A DNA stretch of 64,000 nucleotides from Mesorhizobium sp. M2D.F.Ca.ET.226.01.1.1 (GCF_004022705.2 NZ_RZOY02000007.1:62001-126000); one strand, 5' to 3'; shown: positions 35,041 through 43,169, counted from the stretch's first letter. Notes: a model not told the origin generated them from the sequence alone. Numbers and translations are program-made.

Positions 35041-35604
35041 TCAAGGTGGATCGGTTTTGCAGCTTGCGGCGATCTGGCCGATCGCTTTGGAAAGACCCGC
35101 AAGCTCGAAATCGGCCTCGCCGCGCCCCGACAGAAGGCCGAAGCGCCATGACAGCGTCAGCCGGCTCGCTGAAACCAGGCGCTTGATGCCGTCGTCTCCG
35201 TCCCTGACCAGGGTTCTGCCGCGCGGGCCGACCGACCAGCTTTCATCGGTCTTGCCGCCGTCGACAATGACGGAGATGGTGATCTTGCGGCTGGCGGAGA
35301 CCGAATCCTTGAGCTGCAGCCATTCGCTCCAGCGTGGTTCGCCATCGCGCCGGCAAGCCAAGGTCAGCACCGGGCTGTAGCCCAGCGCTCCGCCCCCTGT
35401 GATCAGCTTGTTGATGGCATGCAGCGAGGCTGTGATCTGGGCGTCGCTGCCGGTGTCGACGCGCCAATTGCCGAGATCCGGCTCGGTCCGGGCGCCTCCT
35501 TCGGCCGCCGCCAAGAGGAGCACCGGGACATCCGGCTCGGCCCGGACGCTCCCGCCGATCGCCGCCAACAAGAGCGCCGCGGCAACCACTAAGCCTCTTA
35601 CCAT
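35041..35604 (-). CDS. Periplasmic VasI/TagO-like protein
   Basis: A 187-residue secreted protein with signal peptide MVRGLVVAAALLLAAIGGSVRAE. The C-terminal half has the strand-and-Cys layout of the VasI/TagO family: VLTLACRRDGEPRW, a central TISVIVDGGKTDESWSV, then LTLSWRF and FELAGLSKAIGQIAASC. Members sit in type VI secretion loci in gammaproteobacteria, but no secretion genes are nearby here, so a general periplasmic role is likely. The start at 35604 was chosen for the signal peptide. Confidence 0.6.
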   Translation of the reverse strand: MVRGLVVAAALLLAAIGGSVRAEPDVPVLLLAAAEGGARTEPDLGNWRVDTGSDAQITASLHAINKLITGGGALGYSPVLTLACRRDGEPRWSEWLQLKDSVSASRKITISVIVDGGKTDESWSVGPRGRTLVRDGDDGIKRLVSASRLTLSWRFGLLSGRGEADFELAGLSKAIGQIAASCKTDPP

Positions 35605-35746
35605 GAACCCCAGCCTCACAAATGCCTCCGACACCCGCGAACGCCATCGAAAACAGATAATGTTCAACGGGTGGTATCGCCAGCGGCAGACCATGAAGAC
35701 AAGTCGCGTGTGTTGCCGCGCCGCCACAATGATATACGCCGTAATG

Positions 35747-35772
35747 AAAAAGGCCGCCCGGAGGCGGCCTTT
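35747..35772 (-). terminator. Rho-independent terminator of tig
   Basis: AAAGGCCGCC and GGCGGCCTTT form a perfect 10 bp stem around CGGA. Read on the minus strand it is followed by a run of Us, 24 bp after the tig stop. Confidence 0.9.
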
Positions 35773-35795
35773 CGAAATCGCGGTTCTGAAACCCG

Positions 35796-37295
35796 TTATT
35801 CGGCTTCCTTGGCGGCCTTCTTCTTCGGCGCGGCCTTCTTCTTCGGCTCTTCCGCCTGATCGGCGGCTTCGCCCGCCTTTGCCTCGCTCGCCTTGGCTTC
35901 GGCCTTCTTCGAGGCTGCCTTCTTGGCCGGCTTTGCCTTGGTCGCGGTCTCGGCATCTTCGTCGTCGGCCATCAGCTCGTCCTTGCCGACCTTGACATCG
36001 TTGACCGAGATCTGGCCGAGCAGATAGTCGACGACCTTCTCTTCGAACATCGGCGCCCGCAGCGCGTTGATGGCTTCCGGGTTGCTGCGATAGAACTCGA
36101 AGGCTTCCTGCTGCTGGTTGGCCGGGAAGCGACGCACCTGCTCGAACAGGCCGCGCTGCAGTTCCTCATCCGACACGGTGACGCCGGCCTTCTCGCCGAT
36201 CTCGGCCAGAACCAGGCCGAGGCGCACGCGGCGCTCGGCAAGGCGCATATATTCGGCGCGCGCTTCTTCTTCCGTCGTCTCTTCGTCGGCGAAAGTACGG
36301 CCGGCGGCCTCGAGGTCGCGGTTGACCTGTGCCCAGATGTTGTTGAACTCGGCCTCGACGAGCTTCGACGGCGCCTCGAACGAATACGAAGCGTCGAGCT
36401 GGTCGAGCAGCTGGCGCTTCACCTTCTGGCGCGTCATCGAGCCGAACTGGTTCTCGATCTGGCCGCGCACGATCTCGCGCAGGCGTTCGAGCGATTCCAG
36501 GCCGAGATTCTTGGCCGTCTCGTCATTGATCTCGAGCTCGCCGGGCGCCGACACTTCCTTGACGGTGACGTCGAAGGTGGCTTCCTTGCCGGCCAGGTGC
36601 GCGGCCTGATAGTTCTCCGGAAACGTGACGGTGATCTGCTTCTCATCGCCTGCCTTCGTGCCGACCAGCTGGTCTTCGAAGCCCGGGATGAACTCCTTGG
36701 AGCCAAGCACCAGCGGCTGGTCGGTGCCGGCGCCGCCGGCGAAAGCCTCGCCGTCGATCTTGCCGAGATAATCGATGGTCACGCGATCGCCCTCGGCGGC
36801 CTTGCCGGTCTTCGGCTCATAGCTGCGCGCCGATTCGGCAACGCGCTTGACCTGATCGTCGACTTCCGATTCCGGCACGTCATAGACCTGACGCGTCACC
36901 TTAATGTCGGAGAAGTCCTTGATCTCGATCGCCGGGATGACCTCGTAATTGAGGCTGAATTCGAAGTCGGAGCCGCCGGCCAGGATCTTCTCGGCCTCCT
37001 TCTCGTCCTCGGTCATGATCACTTCGGGCTGCATGGCGGCCTTTTCGCCGCGCCCCGAGATGATCGAACGGGTCGAGTCGTTGAGGATCTCGTTGACGAC
37101 CTCGGCCATGAACGACTTGCCGTACATCTTGCGCAGATGCTGCACCGGCACCTTGCCCGGGCGGAAGCCATTGATGCGCACCTTGTCGCGGGCATCGGTC
37201 AGCCGCGCCATCAGCTTGGCTTCCATGTCACCGGCCGGCACGGTGATCTTGATCTCGCGCTTGAGACCGGAGTTGAGCGTTTCGGTGACCTGCAT
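35796..37295 (-). CDS. tig: Trigger factor (ribosome-associated chaperone)
   Basis: Binds nascent chains at the ribosome exit and catalyses prolyl isomerisation. The protein has 499 residues: an N-terminal ribosome-binding domain with the signature NGFRPGKVPVQHLRKMYG, an FKBP domain at about 160-250 (GDRVTIDYLGKIDGEAFAGG), and a C-terminal chaperone domain. The last roughly 45 residues are a Lys/Ala-rich tail typical of rhizobial orthologues. The start at 37295 gives the canonical MQVTETLNSGLKRE; an upstream Met is not supported. Confidence 0.97.
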   Translation of the reverse strand: MQVTETLNSGLKREIKITVPAGDMEAKLMARLTDARDKVRINGFRPGKVPVQHLRKMYGKSFMAEVVNEILNDSTRSIISGRGEKAAMQPEVIMTEDEKEAEKILAGGSDFEFSLNYEVIPAIEIKDFSDIKVTRQVYDVPESEVDDQVKRVAESARSYEPKTGKAAEGDRVTIDYLGKIDGEAFAGGAGTDQPLVLGSKEFIPGFEDQLVGTKAGDEKQITVTFPENYQAAHLAGKEATFDVTVKEVSAPGELEINDETAKNLGLESLERLREIVRGQIENQFGSMTRQKVKRQLLDQLDASYSFEAPSKLVEAEFNNIWAQVNRDLEAAGRTFADEETTEEEARAEYMRLAERRVRLGLVLAEIGEKAGVTVSDEELQRGLFEQVRRFPANQQQEAFEFYRSNPEAINALRAPMFEEKVVDYLLGQISVNDVKVGKDELMADDEDAETATKAKPAKKAASKKAEAKASEAKAGEAADQAEEPKKKAAPKKKAAKEAE

Positions 37296-37636
37296 CCTAG
37301 AACCTTTGTTTAACAATGAGGCTGCCAAACGGTCCTAGCCGTTTACAGCCTGCCGGTATGATGTTGCCGGAAATGGCTTTTGGTACGGAACCTGGCGATT
37401 TGACCGCTAACGCGGTTCAAACTCTCCTGAATAACGCTTAGCCCGATGCGAATAAGTTTTTGTTTTTCCTATAACTTTTCGCATCTTGCAGAGGCGGAAA
37501 TTCACGTTCCATCACATTCGACACGCCTTTTGTCACAGGCTAGGCCAATTTTCAACTATCTTCGCGCATAGCCGGATAAGCATGATCTGAGCCCCGACAT
37601 TGACAGAATGATGGCTACATGGGATTGCCGGGGAAA
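37296..37636. promoter_or_regulatory. 341 bp intergenic region upstream of tig and tRNA-Leu
   Basis: No gene is seen. The region is visibly AT-richer than its flanks around 37430-37480 and must contain the tig promoter (minus strand) and the tRNA-Leu promoter (plus strand). A TTGACA occurs at 37600-37605, but no good -10 follows at normal spacing, so no exact promoter is assigned. Confidence 0.4.
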
Positions 37637-37721
37637 GCGGATGTGGCGGAATTGGTAGACGCCCTGGATTTAGGTTCCAGTGCCGAAAGGCGTGGGGGTT
37701 CGAGTCCCTTCATCCGCACCA
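37637..37721 (+). tRNA. tRNA-Leu (anticodon UAG)
   Basis: A complete type II tRNA. The acceptor GCGGATG pairs with CATCCGC. The anticodon stem CTGGA/TCCAG encloses loop TTTAGGT, giving anticodon TAG. A long variable arm (TGCCGAAAGGCG) and T arm with GTTCGAGTC are present. Discriminator A and an encoded CCA end at 37721. Confidence 0.97.
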
Positions 37722-37938
37722 CCCTACGCTGTGACGGGCTTCGGGTGGCGAGCCACCTGAAGATCAGCCGACAACAAATCTTCCGAACCCTTGCCAAAGA
37801 GGACCGGAACCATCAACTCCTGGCCGCGCGAGCAAGGCCCTCATGCTCGGCCGCTGCCGCCTTTGCGCATCAAATGCACTTGAAAGAGCCCGTTAAGAGG
37901 TTCTTAGTTGCGACAGGCAGGTTGGGGCTCTCTCAGTT

Positions 37939-38973
37939 GTGCGCATAGTTTCTCTGGTTCTGGGGGTCGGATCCGTTGTCGCGGCGGCGACGTCTCAGGT
38001 CGAGGCTTTGGAGTACACTCCGGCTTCTCCTCCGGGTCAGCCGCCAATGCTCGTTGTCTCCGGTGAGTTCGACGCCAATGAATCCTTGAATGGATTTAAC
38101 CGCGCGGTTGTGAGCAGCGGGGCCAGGGTGATTGTATTTAACTCCCCTGGCGGCAACGTTGGGAGTGCCATTCGGTTGGGGCGTATGATCCGCGCAGCGG
38201 GATTGGACACGCTTCAGGTTCACCAACTGCAGTGCGCTTCAGCCTGCTCACTGGCTTTCCTGGGTGGCATCCACCGTTTCGCCGAAGCAGATTCTATCGG
38301 CATTCACAGGGCGTTTCTCAAACCGGCTGACGGGATGTCCAACCAGGAAGCGGAGGCCCGTGTCCAGTTCGGAACGGCCGCAATCATATCCTATGTCATA
38401 GAGATGGGAGTGGACCCCAAGCTGATCGAATTGGCGTCGAACTACGGCAAGCGCGACCTAAGATATCTATCGGCCGGCGAAATGGCTGAATTGCATGTGA
38501 CCAATATTGCGGCGAACCGACCACCCACAGATACGTCGCTGGTGCCAGCCGTGCCAAATCCGGTGCCGGAACCTGCTCCTGCACCCGACGCCAGGCAACG
38601 GCCGGAGAGCATTGCGGTCGCCTTCGCCAGGGATCTCATCGAGCATCACGGCGACAACGACGATTTCGCGATTGCCCAAGTCCAGGCGTCCTATGCTCCC
38701 AAGGTCGACTACTATGGCAAGCCGACGACCTTGAGGTCGATCATTCAGGACAAGAGGAACTATTACAAGCAATGGCCCAACCGCGTGTCTAACGTCCGCG
38801 ATGAAAGCATTGCGGTCACGTGCGCCGACGATCGCTGCATGGTCTCCGGCGTCTACGACTGGGTTGTGCGCAGCCCTTCGAAGCAGGAAAAAGGCGCAGC
38901 CAACTTCAACTATACGATATCGATTGGTCCCTATCCCAAAATCATCGCGGAGACCGGCACCATTCAGCGGTGA
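37939..38973 (+). CDS. Periplasmic ClpP/crotonase-like protein (COG3904 type)
   Basis: A 344-residue secreted protein with signal peptide MRIVSLVLGVGSVVAAATSQ. Residues about 35-190 carry a ClpP-like fold: FNSPGGNVGSAIRLGRMIR, the Ser S101 in QCASACSLAFLGG, and H123 in GIHRAFL, matching the Ser-His geometry of ClpP. A Pro-rich linker (about 205-220) leads to a second domain of about 115 residues resembling a SnoaL/NTF2-like fold. GTG 37939 is the start. By eye the GC content is lower than in its neighbours, and it sits 217 bp after tRNA-Leu, so it may be acquired. Confidence 0.7.
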   Translation: MRIVSLVLGVGSVVAAATSQVEALEYTPASPPGQPPMLVVSGEFDANESLNGFNRAVVSSGARVIVFNSPGGNVGSAIRLGRMIRAAGLDTLQVHQLQCASACSLAFLGGIHRFAEADSIGIHRAFLKPADGMSNQEAEARVQFGTAAIISYVIEMGVDPKLIELASNYGKRDLRYLSAGEMAELHVTNIAANRPPTDTSLVPAVPNPVPEPAPAPDARQRPESIAVAFARDLIEHHGDNDDFAIAQVQASYAPKVDYYGKPTTLRSIIQDKRNYYKQWPNRVSNVRDESIAVTCADDRCMVSGVYDWVVRSPSKQEKGAANFNYTISIGPYPKIIAETGTIQR

Positions 38974-39025
38974 CCGGGACCATCATCAATACGGACTGCC
39001 GCTGACGCCAAGGCCCTTGAACGCT

Positions 39026-39607
39026 CTAATACAGCGGCTCCTCGAACAGCGTCTTGTCGCCATCCATCAGCGCCTTGATCTGCGCCGTGCCATTGGCCGA
39101 CAACGCCAGCTTGATTCCGAACGGCCGCACGCGAATGTCGTCCTGGATCGCCACGCCTTCGCCCTCCGGCAGATAGAAGCGGTCGATTCCGTAGTCCGGC
39201 GCGATCGTCGCATCCGCGTCACGCAGGCCCCAACCTTCGGTGATGCGTCCGGCTATGTCGGCCTCGTCCGGGCCGGCCGGTGCCGGCGCCTGGCCGAACC
39301 AGGCGATCGTCGGCTGCCAGTAGCCGTCAACGCCCTTCCTCAGCCGCACCACGATCGATGTGTCGTCGCTGGAGAGCTTGCCTTCCGGAATGTTGGCGAT
39401 CAGCTTCACCGGGATCCGCGAAATATTGTTGTTGAGCGAGATATAGTCGCCGCGCAGCAGATCGCGCGGATCGACGGGCTGGATTTTCAGGAGCACTTCC
39501 TTGCCGTTGCGCAGGATCGCGGCGCGGCCGGCGATGATCCAACTGAGAAAGCCGATTTGGACAAGCGCCAGCACCAGCGCCGAGACGATCAGTTTCCTGC
39601 CGGTCAT
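39026..39607 (-). CDS. GDYXXLXY domain-containing protein
   Basis: A 193-residue membrane-anchored protein. One N-terminal helix (VSALVLALVQIGFLSWII) precedes a periplasmic domain with the family motif RGDYISLNN and the second block YGIDRFYLPEGEG. This family almost always follows a DUF2157 membrane protein. Its ATG overlaps the stop of the upstream DUF2157 gene (ATGA), so the two are translationally coupled. The function is unknown. Confidence 0.92.
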   Translation of the reverse strand: MTGRKLIVSALVLALVQIGFLSWIIAGRAAILRNGKEVLLKIQPVDPRDLLRGDYISLNNNISRIPVKLIANIPEGKLSSDDTSIVVRLRKGVDGYWQPTIAWFGQAPAPAGPDEADIAGRITEGWGLRDADATIAPDYGIDRFYLPEGEGVAIQDDIRVRPFGIKLALSANGTAQIKALMDGDKTLFEEPLY

Positions 39608-40722
39608 GCCGTTGCTCCTGTCTCGGCAGGCGCTTTCATGCGCTTTTCGATGCGGATGATGACCAGCGCCAGAACACCAAGCAGCACTGCCGCCGCCAGG
39701 AAGAAGCCGGCCGTATCAAGCATCGACTGCAAGGTGACGCTGTAGATGATGGCGAGTTCGAAGGCAAAGCCGGCATAGGCCAGCCAGCGCAGCCCCCTGC
39801 TCTCGCGGCCAGCCAGCATGATTGCCGCGACGATGCCGGCAAGCGCGACGATCGAGGCGACGGCAAAGCCGCTGTTGTAAGTGCTTTCATCCGCCAGATC
39901 GAACTGGATCGTCGCCACGCCGGTGAGGAAGCCGAACAAGGCGTGCAAGGGCAGCCGGCCGCCCAGCTGAAGGAACCTGTCGATCGGATCCCCTGCCAAG
40001 ACCGAACCGAAAAAGAGGAGCGTCGAGACGATCGCCAGAGTTGCGCCCACCGGCAACGTATTGTGATCCGATGCCAGGAGAACGAGATAGAGAATGACCG
40101 AGAGGACGATCAGGTGGCGCGCGGCCGCGCTGCGCGTCCAGAACGAAATCGCGAACAGGACGATCGCCACGACGATGAAGAGATGCGGAATCTCCGCCCG
40201 CCAGTAGAAGCCGAACCCCTTGAGCACCAGCCATGCGTCGGCAATGCCGACCGCCGCCACGGTCAGCGGGTTCGAACGCAGTGCCACGGCCGCCAGCGCC
40301 GTGCCTGCACACCAGGTGACCAGCGCCGAGGTTTCGTCGCCCGAAAGGTGGTACATCTGGCCGATCAGCGCGATCGATCCGCCGAAGGCCGCGGCGGCAA
40401 CGATCCACAGCGCCTCGCCGATCGCCGCGTGGTCGCGCGTCTTCAGCACCGCGCCGCCGACATAGCCGCCAAGGATTAAGGCAAAAAGTGCCGCCACGCG
40501 CAGCAAGCGCGGGAACGCCTCCCAATTGGCGGCGACGAAGATCAGGATCGCGGCGCCGAACAGAAGCGCCGCCATCATCGCCAGGATCGAGCCGAAGCTC
40601 AGCGACGCGCGCTCGTTGGCGGCGACGTCGCGCGTCAATGCTTCCGCCGTGGCCGCATCGATCAGTCCTGCGTCCCGCCAGCGGGCAATGTCAGCCCTCA
40701 CCCGTCTCGTATAGCCCGCCAT
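39604..40722 (-). CDS. DUF2157 domain-containing membrane protein
   Basis: A 372-residue inner-membrane protein. A cytoplasmic N-terminal helix bundle (MAGYTRRVRADIARWRDAGL) is followed by about 12 membrane segments, starting with FGSILAMMAALLFGAAILIF and FVAANWEAFPRLLRV. The AANWE segment is the hallmark of DUF2157. GGGGAAAG before ATG 40722 supports the start; the longer frame runs into a palindromic repeat and is rejected. It is coupled with the GDYXXLXY gene. Confidence 0.92.
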   Translation of the reverse strand: MAGYTRRVRADIARWRDAGLIDAATAEALTRDVAANERASLSFGSILAMMAALLFGAAILIFVAANWEAFPRLLRVAALFALILGGYVGGAVLKTRDHAAIGEALWIVAAAAFGGSIALIGQMYHLSGDETSALVTWCAGTALAAVALRSNPLTVAAVGIADAWLVLKGFGFYWRAEIPHLFIVVAIVLFAISFWTRSAAARHLIVLSVILYLVLLASDHNTLPVGATLAIVSTLLFFGSVLAGDPIDRFLQLGGRLPLHALFGFLTGVATIQFDLADESTYNSGFAVASIVALAGIVAAIMLAGRESRGLRWLAYAGFAFELAIIYSVTLQSMLDTAGFFLAAAVLLGVLALVIIRIEKRMKAPAETGATA

Positions 40723-40738
40723 GCTTTCCCCCGAGCCT

Positions 40739-40789
40739 GGAGCATGATGCCGAAAAGTGTGAAGCGGTTTTGGGACGACATCATGCTCC
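40739..40789. repeat. Palindromic intergenic repeat, copy B
   Basis: GGAGCATGATG and CATCATGCTCC form perfect outer arms; the interior reads CCGAAAAGTGTGAAGCGG then TTTTGGGACGA. It lies just upstream of the DUF2157 start. This is the best preserved copy of the family in the window. Confidence 0.75.
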
Positions 40790-40900
40790 GCTTTTTTGAT
40801 TTTAAGAGCCATTTCCTTAGCCGGAACAGCCAAGCCGTTGACGCGGCGGCATTTTCCGATTCGGCCCTCTTTGTGACGCAGGCGTGAATGGCCATTAATG

Positions 40901-40923
40901 TTGCATTGCACAATTTGCATTGC
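40901..40923 (+). promoter_or_regulatory. Direct repeat TTGCATTGC upstream of the DUF1127 genes
   Basis: Two exact copies of TTGCATTGC start 14 bp apart, about 100 bp before the first DUF1127 ATG. They could be a regulator site; DUF1127 genes in Brucella and Agrobacterium are controlled by the LysR-type regulator VtlR (known), but whether this is such a site is inference. Apart from the repeat at 40739, no other element was recognised between 40723 and 41023. Confidence 0.4.
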
Positions 40924-41023
40924 TGCCATGCGCCAACGGCACTTTTAAATCGATATGATGCCACCTATTTTCTGTTCGTACACAAACGGAATGATCCGAA
41001 CTAAAGACGAAACGAGAACTACC

Positions 41024-41164
41024 ATGAACCTGATCCGCAACTATCGCAACTGGCGCCGCTACCGGGACACGGTCTCCGAGCTGAGCCGCCTGTCGAACCG
41101 TGAACTGACCGACCTCGGCATCAGCCGCAGCGACATCCACCACGTCGCCCGCAAGGCGGTCTAA
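41024..41164 (+). CDS. DUF1127 mini-protein 1
   Basis: A 46-residue Arg-rich protein: MNLIRNYRNWRRYRDTVSEL, then SRLSNRELTDLGISRSDI and HHVARKAV. The LSNRELTDLGISRSDI block is the DUF1127 core. Such proteins bind RNA or influence RNA turnover and phosphate/carbon metabolism in Agrobacterium, Brucella and Rhodobacter (CcaF1). It is followed 51 bp later by a close paralogue and then by the hairpin RNA array, a linkage known for this family. Confidence 0.9.
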   Translation: MNLIRNYRNWRRYRDTVSELSRLSNRELTDLGISRSDIHHVARKAV

Positions 41165-41215
41165 TCCGCTTCGGACCGCAAATGGTCCGAACCGGTTTTG
41201 AAGAGAGTAACGACA

Positions 41216-41356
41216 ATGAACCTGATCCGCAGCTATCGTAACTGGCGCGTCTACCGCGACACCGTTAATGAGCTGGGTCGGCTTTCGAACCGCCAGCTCC
41301 ATGATCTCGGCATCGTTCGCGACGAGATCAAGATGGTCGCCCGCAAGGCGATCTAA
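41216..41356 (+). CDS. DUF1127 mini-protein 2
   Basis: A 46-residue paralogue of the preceding gene (MNLIRSYRNWRVYRDTVNEL, then GRLSNRQLHDLGIVRDEI and KMVARKAI). About two thirds of residues are identical by eye. AAGAGAG lies upstream of ATG 41216. Its stop is 5 bp before the first hairpin arm of the RNA array, suggesting that the RNAs are processed from the mRNA 3' end as in Rhodobacter. Confidence 0.9.
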   Translation: MNLIRSYRNWRVYRDTVNELGRLSNRQLHDLGIVRDEIKMVARKAI

Positions 41357-41360
41357 GGAA

Positions 41361-41475
41361 TTTCGCCAGGGTCGACCTCCTCCCCGACCCTGACGAATGA
41401 GGTCAACCTTCACCTCCTCCCGAGGGTTGACCACCGAAACGGCGCCCGCCGGACCTCCTCCCCCGGCGGGCGTTG
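41361..41475 (+). ncRNA. CcsR/cuckoo-type small RNA unit 1 (three ACCUCCUCCC-loop hairpins)
   Basis: Three hairpins follow one another: 41367-41392 (CAGGGTCG stem), 41401-41432 (11 bp stem GGTCAACCTTC with one G-U), and 41443-41472 (CGCCCGCCGG stem). Each has exactly the loop ACCTCCTCCC. The first stem can extend to TTCG/CGAA across one mismatch. The CCUCCUCCC loop and the position downstream of DUF1127 genes define the cuckoo/CcsR RNA family, which in Rhodobacter is induced by stress and cut from the mRNA by RNase E (known). The loop resembles the anti-Shine-Dalgarno sequence. Confidence 0.85.
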
Positions 41476-41524
41476 TTCAGAAGCGAACGAAGTTCGTCTT
41501 CCAGGGGTTTCGCCCCCTTCTGAA
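41476..41524 (+). other. Structured spacer between the two RNA units
   Basis: TTCAGAAG and CTTCTGAA close a 33 nt interior that itself contains GAACGAAGTTC and GGGGTTTCGCCCC dyads. It separates the two three-hairpin units and lacks the CCTCCTCCC motif. It may be a processing signal. Confidence 0.5.
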
Positions 41525-41535
41525 ACGGCGAAAGG

Positions 41536-41661
41536 AATTTCGTCAAAGCCGACCTCCTCCCCGGCGATGACGAATTAGGTCGATCTTCACCTCCTCCCGA
41601 GGATCGACCCCCAAAACGACACCCGCCGGACCTCCTCCCCCGGCGGGTGTTGTTGTTTTTT
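41536..41661 (+). ncRNA. CcsR/cuckoo-type small RNA unit 2 with terminator
   Basis: A second copy of the unit: 41539-41574 (TTCGTCA outer stem, GCCG inner stem), 41578-41609 (GGTCGATCTTC stem with the same G-U position as unit 1) and 41619-41650 (ACACCCGCCGG stem). All three loops are again ACCTCCTCCC. Stem sequences differ from unit 1, but pairing is kept by compensatory changes, which supports selection on structure. The last hairpin is followed by TGTTGTTTTTT, a Rho-independent terminator. Confidence 0.87.
41619..41661 (+). terminator. Terminator of the DUF1127-RNA transcript
   Basis: An 11 bp GC-rich stem (ACACCCGCCGG/CCGGCGGGTGT) followed by TGTTG and six Ts at 41656-41661. It doubles as the third hairpin of RNA unit 2. 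Confidence 0.85.
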
Positions 41662-41731
41662 GGGCTCGTCGCCCCGGCCGGCCATTTCCCGGCAATTGCA
41701 ATCGCTTCGCCAAGCGATTATTCCGGCGCTC

Positions 41732-43141
41732 ATGAGCAAAAATCCCGTACACGTCATCGGCGGCGGCCTCGCCGGCTCCGAAGCCGCATGGCAGATCGCG
41801 CAAGCCGGCGTTCCCGTCGTGCTGCATGAAATGCGCCCGGTGCGCGGCACCGATGCGCACAAGACCGACGGCTTGGCCGAGCTCGTCTGCTCGAACTCCT
41901 TCCGCTCCGACGATGCCAAAAACAACGCCGTCGGCCTGTTGCATGCCGAAATGCGGCTAGCCGGCTCGCTGATCATGAGCGCCGGCGATGCCAACCAGGT
42001 GCCGGCCGGCGGCGCGCTGGCCGTCGACCGCGACGGTTTCTCCGACGCCGTCACTGCGAAGATCGAAGCGCATCCGCTGATTTCGATCCAGCGCGAGGAA
42101 GTGCCAGGCTTGCCGCCGGCGGACTGGGATCAGGCGATCATCGCCACCGGTCCCCTGACCGCTCCTTCGCTCGCCCAGTCAATCGCGGAAGCCACCGGCG
42201 CCGATGCGCTTGCCTTCTTCGACGCGATCGCGCCGATCGTGCATTTCGACACGATCGACATGAACATTTCATGGTTTCAATCGCGCTACGACAAGGTCGG
42301 GCCAGGCGGCACCGGCAAGGACTACATCAACTGCCCGATGGACAAGGAGCAGTATTTCGCCTTCGTCCAGGCGCTGCTCGATGGGCAGAAGACGGAATTC
42401 AAGCAGTGGGAAGGCACGCCCTATTTCGACGGCTGTCTGCCGATCGAGGTGATGGCCGAGCGCGGCGTCGAGACGCTGCGCTACGGGCCGATGAAGCCGA
42501 TGGGGCTGACCAACGTCCACAATCCCTCGGTCAAGGCTTATGCCGTGGTGCAGCTCCGCCAGGACAACGCGCTGGGCACGCTCTACAACATGGTCGGTTT
42601 CCAGACCAAGCTGAAGCATGCCGAGCAGGTGCGCATCTTCCGCAGCATTCCGGGGCTCGAGAATGCCGACTTCGCGCGGCTCGGCGGCCTGCACCGCAAC
42701 ACCTACATCAACTCGCCGACGCTGCTCGATCCCTCGCTGCAGCTGAAGTCGCGCCCCGGCCTGCGCTTCGCCGGCCAGATCACCGGCTGCGAAGGCTATG
42801 TCGAGAGCGCCGCGATCGGCCTGCTCGCCGGCCGCTTCGCCGCCGCCGAACGGCTTGGACAGGCGCCCTCGCTGCCGCCGGCGACCACCGCTCTTGGTTC
42901 GCTGCTCAACCACATCACCGGCGGCCATATCGTTTCCGACGACGAACCCGGCAAGCGCTCCTTCCAGCCGATGAACGTCAATTTTGGCCTGTTCCCGCCG
43001 GTGGAAGCGCCGAAGACCGACGGCAAGCGGCTGCGCGGCAAGGACAAGACGGTCGCGAAACGCCACGCCATCACCTCGCGAGCGCTGGCCGATTGCAGGG
43101 GGTGGCTAGGGTTGCCGGCGCAGGCCGAGGCGGCGGAGTAG
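41732..43141 (+). CDS. trmFO: FADH2/methylene-THF-dependent tRNA uracil-54 methyltransferase
   Basis: Makes ribothymidine-54 in the T loop of tRNAs using methylenetetrahydrofolate and FAD. The protein has 469 residues. The FAD-binding start VHVIGGGLAGSEAAWQIA, the ELVCSNSFRSDD block with the catalytic Cys, and the C-terminal GQITGCEGYVESAAIGLLAG are diagnostic. ATG 41732 gives MSKNPVHV. It lies only 70 bp after the RNA terminator. A small ATCGCTT/AAGCGAT hairpin (41701-41718) precedes the start. Confidence 0.96.
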   Translation: MSKNPVHVIGGGLAGSEAAWQIAQAGVPVVLHEMRPVRGTDAHKTDGLAELVCSNSFRSDDAKNNAVGLLHAEMRLAGSLIMSAGDANQVPAGGALAVDRDGFSDAVTAKIEAHPLISIQREEVPGLPPADWDQAIIATGPLTAPSLAQSIAEATGADALAFFDAIAPIVHFDTIDMNISWFQSRYDKVGPGGTGKDYINCPMDKEQYFAFVQALLDGQKTEFKQWEGTPYFDGCLPIEVMAERGVETLRYGPMKPMGLTNVHNPSVKAYAVVQLRQDNALGTLYNMVGFQTKLKHAEQVRIFRSIPGLENADFARLGGLHRNTYINSPTLLDPSLQLKSRPGLRFAGQITGCEGYVESAAIGLLAGRFAAAERLGQAPSLPPATTALGSLLNHITGGHIVSDDEPGKRSFQPMNVNFGLFPPVEAPKTDGKRLRGKDKTVAKRHAITSRALADCRGWLGLPAQAEAAE

Positions 43142-43169
43142 GCAGCCTTTGCATTAGACACCATGGCGC

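Noticed and set aside
37600..37605. TTGACA as -35 of tRNA-Leu
   Set aside because: No -10 at 16-18 bp, and the start would fall on the mature tRNA end.
41361..41661. CRISPR array reading of the regular CCTCCTCCC repeats
   Set aside because: Repeats are 10 nt loops inside hairpins with paired, non-unique flanks and uneven spacing; there are no cas genes.
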